A stretch of DNA of 64,000 nucleotides, taken from NCBI RefSeq assembly GCF_022430545.2, contig NZ_CP092488.2, positions 4,092,001 to 4,156,000 on the forward strand, read 5' to 3'. The notes beneath the pieces are model-generated. The model searched no databases. It was given only the letters and a program-made list of their open reading frames with translations, and was not told the origin of the DNA. Shown in pieces: positions 61,716 to 64,000 of the stretch (its first letter is position 1; each line of letters opens with the position of its first letter). Source of the DNA: Mycobacterium paraterrae. GTDB lineage: Bacteria > Actinomycetota > Actinomycetes > Mycobacteriales > Mycobacteriaceae. Position numbers and translations under genes: made by a program.

Positions 61716-62552
61716 GTGAAAGATCGCTACGGTTCCGATGTCCTGGCCCGCGACCCGCATCGCGCGCGCAAACCCCGGTCTGCCGAGACGCCAATAGAAC
61801 TCGGCATGGTCGTCGAGGACGCCCAGACCGGCTACGTAGGCGCGATTGTCAGCGTCGAGTACGGCCGGATGCAGCTCGAGGACCGCCACGGCCGTCGCAG
61901 GTCGTTTCCGGTCGGGCCGGGGTATCTGGTCGACGGCAAGCCGGTGATCCTCACCGCACCCCGACGCGCGGCACCACAGACCGCCACCCGGACGGCGTCC
62001 GGCTCGGTGGCCGTAGCCGGAGCGCGCGCCAGAGTCGCGCGGACCGGCCGGATATACGTCGAGGGGCGCCACGATGCCGAACTCGTGGAGCAGGTGTGGG
62101 GCGACGACCTACGCGTCGAGGGGGTGGTGGTCGAATACCTCGGCGGTGTCGACGATCTCGTCGACATCGTCAAGCAATTCCAGCCCGGACCGCAACGCCG
62201 GCTGGGCGTGCTCGTCGACCATCTGGTGGCCGGGTCGAAGGAGTCGCGGCTGGCCGAAGCGGTGCAGCGCAGCCCAGCGGGTGCGCACACGCTCGTCGTC
62301 GGTCACCCGTTCGTCGACATCTGGCAAGCGGTGAAGCCGGGGCGGCTCGGGCTGTCGGAATGGCCGGTGATCCCGCGCGGTATCGAGTGGAAACACGGCA
62401 TCTGCCAGTCACTCGGCTGGCCGCACCACGACCAAGCCGACATCGCCGCGGCGTGGCGGCGCATCCGCGGAAGCGTACGCGACTGGACCGACCTGGACGC
62501 GGCGCTGATCGGGCGGGTGGAAGAGCTGATTGACTTCGTCACCCAGCCGTAG
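61716..62552 (+). CDS. DUF3097 family protein
   Basis: 278 residues from the GTG at 61716, preceded by AGGATCG; a longer frame (start 61656) overlaps the promoter region. Soluble protein: DRYGSDVLARDPHRARKPR at the N-terminus, IELGMVVEDAQTGYVGAIV, GRIYVEGRHDAELVEQVWGDDLRVEGVVVEYLGG (TOPRIM-like), LGVLVDHLVAGSKESR and GHPFVDIWQAVKP. The TOPRIM-like centre suggests a nucleic-acid-linked function, but the family is not characterised. Convergent with the next gene (8 bases between stops). Confidence 0.88.
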   Translation: MKDRYGSDVLARDPHRARKPRSAETPIELGMVVEDAQTGYVGAIVSVEYGRMQLEDRHGRRRSFPVGPGYLVDGKPVILTAPRRAAPQTATRTASGSVAVAGARARVARTGRIYVEGRHDAELVEQVWGDDLRVEGVVVEYLGGVDDLVDIVKQFQPGPQRRLGVLVDHLVAGSKESRLAEAVQRSPAGAHTLVVGHPFVDIWQAVKPGRLGLSEWPVIPRGIEWKHGICQSLGWPHHDQADIAAAWRRIRGSVRDWTDLDAALIGRVEELIDFVTQP

Positions 62553-62560
62553 CGGCGCGC

Positions 62561-63604
62561 TCAGGGGGTGAGTGGCGCGACCGGCCCCCCGGAGAGTTTG
62601 CGGTAGGTGTAGACCTGTATCAGCAGCGCCAAGGGCCCGGCCACCAAAATGCCGACGCCGCAAGCGAAAAAGCCGATGATCACTAGCAGGCCCTGCACCA
62701 GCAATGAAATCAGCGTCTCGCCGATGTGCGCCCGGACGGTGGCAATGCTGGCCTTCAGGGCGTCAATCGGTGGCAGCGCCCGGTCGGTGGCAAACGCGAT
62801 GGTGAACAGCGCGAAGAACGTGAAGACGACGAGCGCGACGAACGACAGCAACGCGAACACGAAGCCTGGCAGCGAAATCAGATCCAGCACCGCGCTGATG
62901 ACGCTGAGCAGGGCGCCGGCGAGAACCACGTTGCCGAAGTTGCGCGGCTTGAAGAACGATCCCACGATGACCGGTCGGCCGTCGGCGAGGTCCAGCCCGC
63001 CTGAAAGGAACGCGGCCTGGACAAAGATGCTGAACACGAACGACACGATGGACAGCACCAACGTGCCGCCTGCGCCCAGGCTCGCAGCGAAGGACGCGCC
63101 ATAGTCGTTGTCGGTCGTGGTGTTGGCTGTCGCGCCACCCAGGACCACGAAGACTAGGCCGTGGACGACGATGCCGATCACGCCGTAGACGAGTGCCGCC
63201 AACAGCATCGGACCAATGTTCTTGCTGAACTTGTTCCACGACCAGTTGAACGCGTCACCGATGTTGAACACCGAGCCCGGCCCGGACGAGTAGCCGGGGA
63301 TGCCCGAGTAGCCAGGCGGCGGCCCGTAACCCGGTGGTGGCGGATAGCCGGGCGGGGGGCCGTAGCCCTGCTGCGGCGGGCCGTAACCCGGTGGCGGCGC
63401 GCCGTATCCGGGAGGAGGTGGCGGTGGTGCGCCGTACCCGGGAGGCGGCCCGTAACCGGGGTGCTGCTGACCCGGCGGCGGTCCGTAGCCCGGCGGCGGA
63501 CCGGGGGGCGGTCCGTAGCCGGGAGGCGGCGGATAGTCACCGGGATTTGGGTTGCCGCCGTACGGCTCGCTCGGGTTGCCAGGGTGCTCCGGAGGTTGGC
63601 TCAT
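62561..63604 (-). CDS. Pro/Gly/Tyr-rich membrane protein
   Basis: 347 residues, as Rv2560. The first about 110 residues are tandem GYGPPPG and related repeats (Pro/Gly/Tyr), followed by about six transmembrane helices (LLAALVYGVIGIVVHGLVFVVLGG, GTLVLSIVSFVFSIFVQAAFL, NVVLAGALLSVISAVLDLI, ALLSFVALVVFTFFALFTIAFA, and others). The repeat tract is cytosolic and probably disordered. Function unknown. Such tails often mediate clustering or protein binding. Repeat number may vary between strains. Confidence 0.85.
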   Translation of the reverse strand: MSQPPEHPGNPSEPYGGNPNPGDYPPPPGYGPPPGPPPGYGPPPGQQHPGYGPPPGYGAPPPPPPGYGAPPPGYGPPQQGYGPPPGYPPPPGYGPPPGYSGIPGYSSGPGSVFNIGDAFNWSWNKFSKNIGPMLLAALVYGVIGIVVHGLVFVVLGGATANTTTDNDYGASFAASLGAGGTLVLSIVSFVFSIFVQAAFLSGGLDLADGRPVIVGSFFKPRNFGNVVLAGALLSVISAVLDLISLPGFVFALLSFVALVVFTFFALFTIAFATDRALPPIDALKASIATVRAHIGETLISLLVQGLLVIIGFFACGVGILVAGPLALLIQVYTYRKLSGGPVAPLTP

Positions 63605-63722
63605 AGCCGCTCCTGCCTCGTCGTCGGAAGTTGTCCAGGCGTGCGCATTGGCGAACTTAGCAAGTATTCGGCGCCCCCGCTGATACCCCGCACTGGGCGC
63701 TTGCGTGTCGCCCCGACGTGGT

Positions 63723-64000
63723 ATGCCTGACTCCGTGCCTGACGGTCTGTTCGACGTCCCCGACGAGGACAGTCTGGGTGATCCTGCGCCCGGCGGATCG
63801 GCCGGCGCGCCACTGGCCGTGCGGATGCGACCGGCCAGCCTGGAGGAAGTTGTCGGGCAGGATCACCTGCTACAACCCGGGTCGCCGCTGCGAAGACTCG
63901 TCGAAGGCTCGGGAGTGGCATCGGCCATCCTCTACGGCCCTCCTGGAAGTGGAAAGACGACGCTGGCGTCGCTGGTGTCGCAGGCCACTGGCCGTCGCTT
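63723..64000 (+). CDS. rarA: Replication-associated recombination protein RarA (5' part)
   Basis: The first 92 residues are in the window and the frame is open at the right edge. AAA+ ATPase of the RarA/MgsA/WRNIP1 family, as Rv2559c, which acts at stalled replication forks. The pattern LAVRMRPASLEEVVGQDHLLQPGSPLRRLVEGSG is the family N-terminus and GPPGSGKTT is the Walker A motif. An ATG at 63723 or a GTG at 63735 is possible; no strong ribosome site decides between them. Confidence 0.93.
   Translation, partial: MPDSVPDGLFDVPDEDSLGDPAPGGSAGAPLAVRMRPASLEEVVGQDHLLQPGSPLRRLVEGSGVASAILYGPPGSGKTTLASLVSQATGRR

Noticed and set aside
1..64000. tRNA, rRNA or insertion sequence
   Set aside because: None was recognised by eye in the intergenic spaces; a covariance-model search would be needed to exclude small RNAs.

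Overview
The window is chromosomal DNA of a slow-growing, non-tuberculous mycobacterium. It is GC-rich. It carries a PGRS glycine-repeat protein and a PE-PPE-Esx-Esx cassette of the ESX-5-associated type. From about 3 kb onward, long stretches follow in reverse the M. tuberculosis gene order that I recall for Rv2603c to Rv2559c (yebC, speE, ruvCAB, fadD9, gabT, yajC-secDF, apt, relA, ppiB, hisS, aspS, rarA). Comparisons with M. tuberculosis are from memory, not from a search.

Layout. 1-4.7 kb: the 3' end of yebC, then a minus-strand operon of four DUF membrane or cytosolic proteins ending in a membrane-anchored spermidine-synthase-like protein, with ATGA start/stop overlaps. 4.8-9.2 kb: a methyltransferase and a secreted PGRS protein without a PE domain. 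9.4-11.8 kb: ruvC-ruvA-ruvB behind an SOS box, with a 55-bp tandem repeat at the ruvB start. 11.9-14.1 kb: a DUF1304 protein and two paralogous four-helix membrane proteins, each preceded by the same 14-bp palindrome. 14.1-20 kb: carboxylic acid reductase (car/fadD9), a small HTH protein and gabT. 20-32 kb: a small secreted protein, a nitroreductase, the yajC-secD-secF-lipoprotein-apt-relA run, an SDR and two tandem cyclophilins. 32-36 kb: an MBL hydrolase, hisS and a Tat-exported purple-acid-phosphatase-like enzyme.

36-39 kb: an ESX-5-type PE/PPE/EsxM-like/EsxN-like cassette behind a 21-bp palindrome, closed by a strong terminator. 39-42.4 kb: an internally duplicated membrane protein, a radical SAM protein with a perfect SOS box, and a neutral zinc metallopeptidase. 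42.4-49.3 kb: an accessory block with a carboxylesterase, a FabH-like ketosynthase directly coupled to a sulfotransferase, a secreted protein built from three copies of one domain, and two small exported proteins. 49.3-53.5 kb: a ketopantoate-reductase-like protein, aspS, a decayed deazaflavin nitroreductase gene, an Rpf-type exported muralytic protein next to a very AT-rich segment, and an MmcQ/YjbR protein. 53.6-61.6 kb: two divergent gene pairs of transglutaminase, zinc peptidase, circularly permuted ATP-grasp/alpha-E and transglutaminase/DUF2126 proteins, probably one peptide-ligation system. 61.7-64 kb: DUF3097, a Pro/Gly-rich membrane protein and the start of rarA.

Most genes are conserved housekeeping or core mycobacterial genes. 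The least explained parts are the ketosynthase-sulfotransferase-secreted-protein block, the palindrome-controlled membrane paralogues, the ruvA-ruvB repeat and the AT-rich rpf upstream region. No tRNA, rRNA, CRISPR array or intact insertion sequence was seen.
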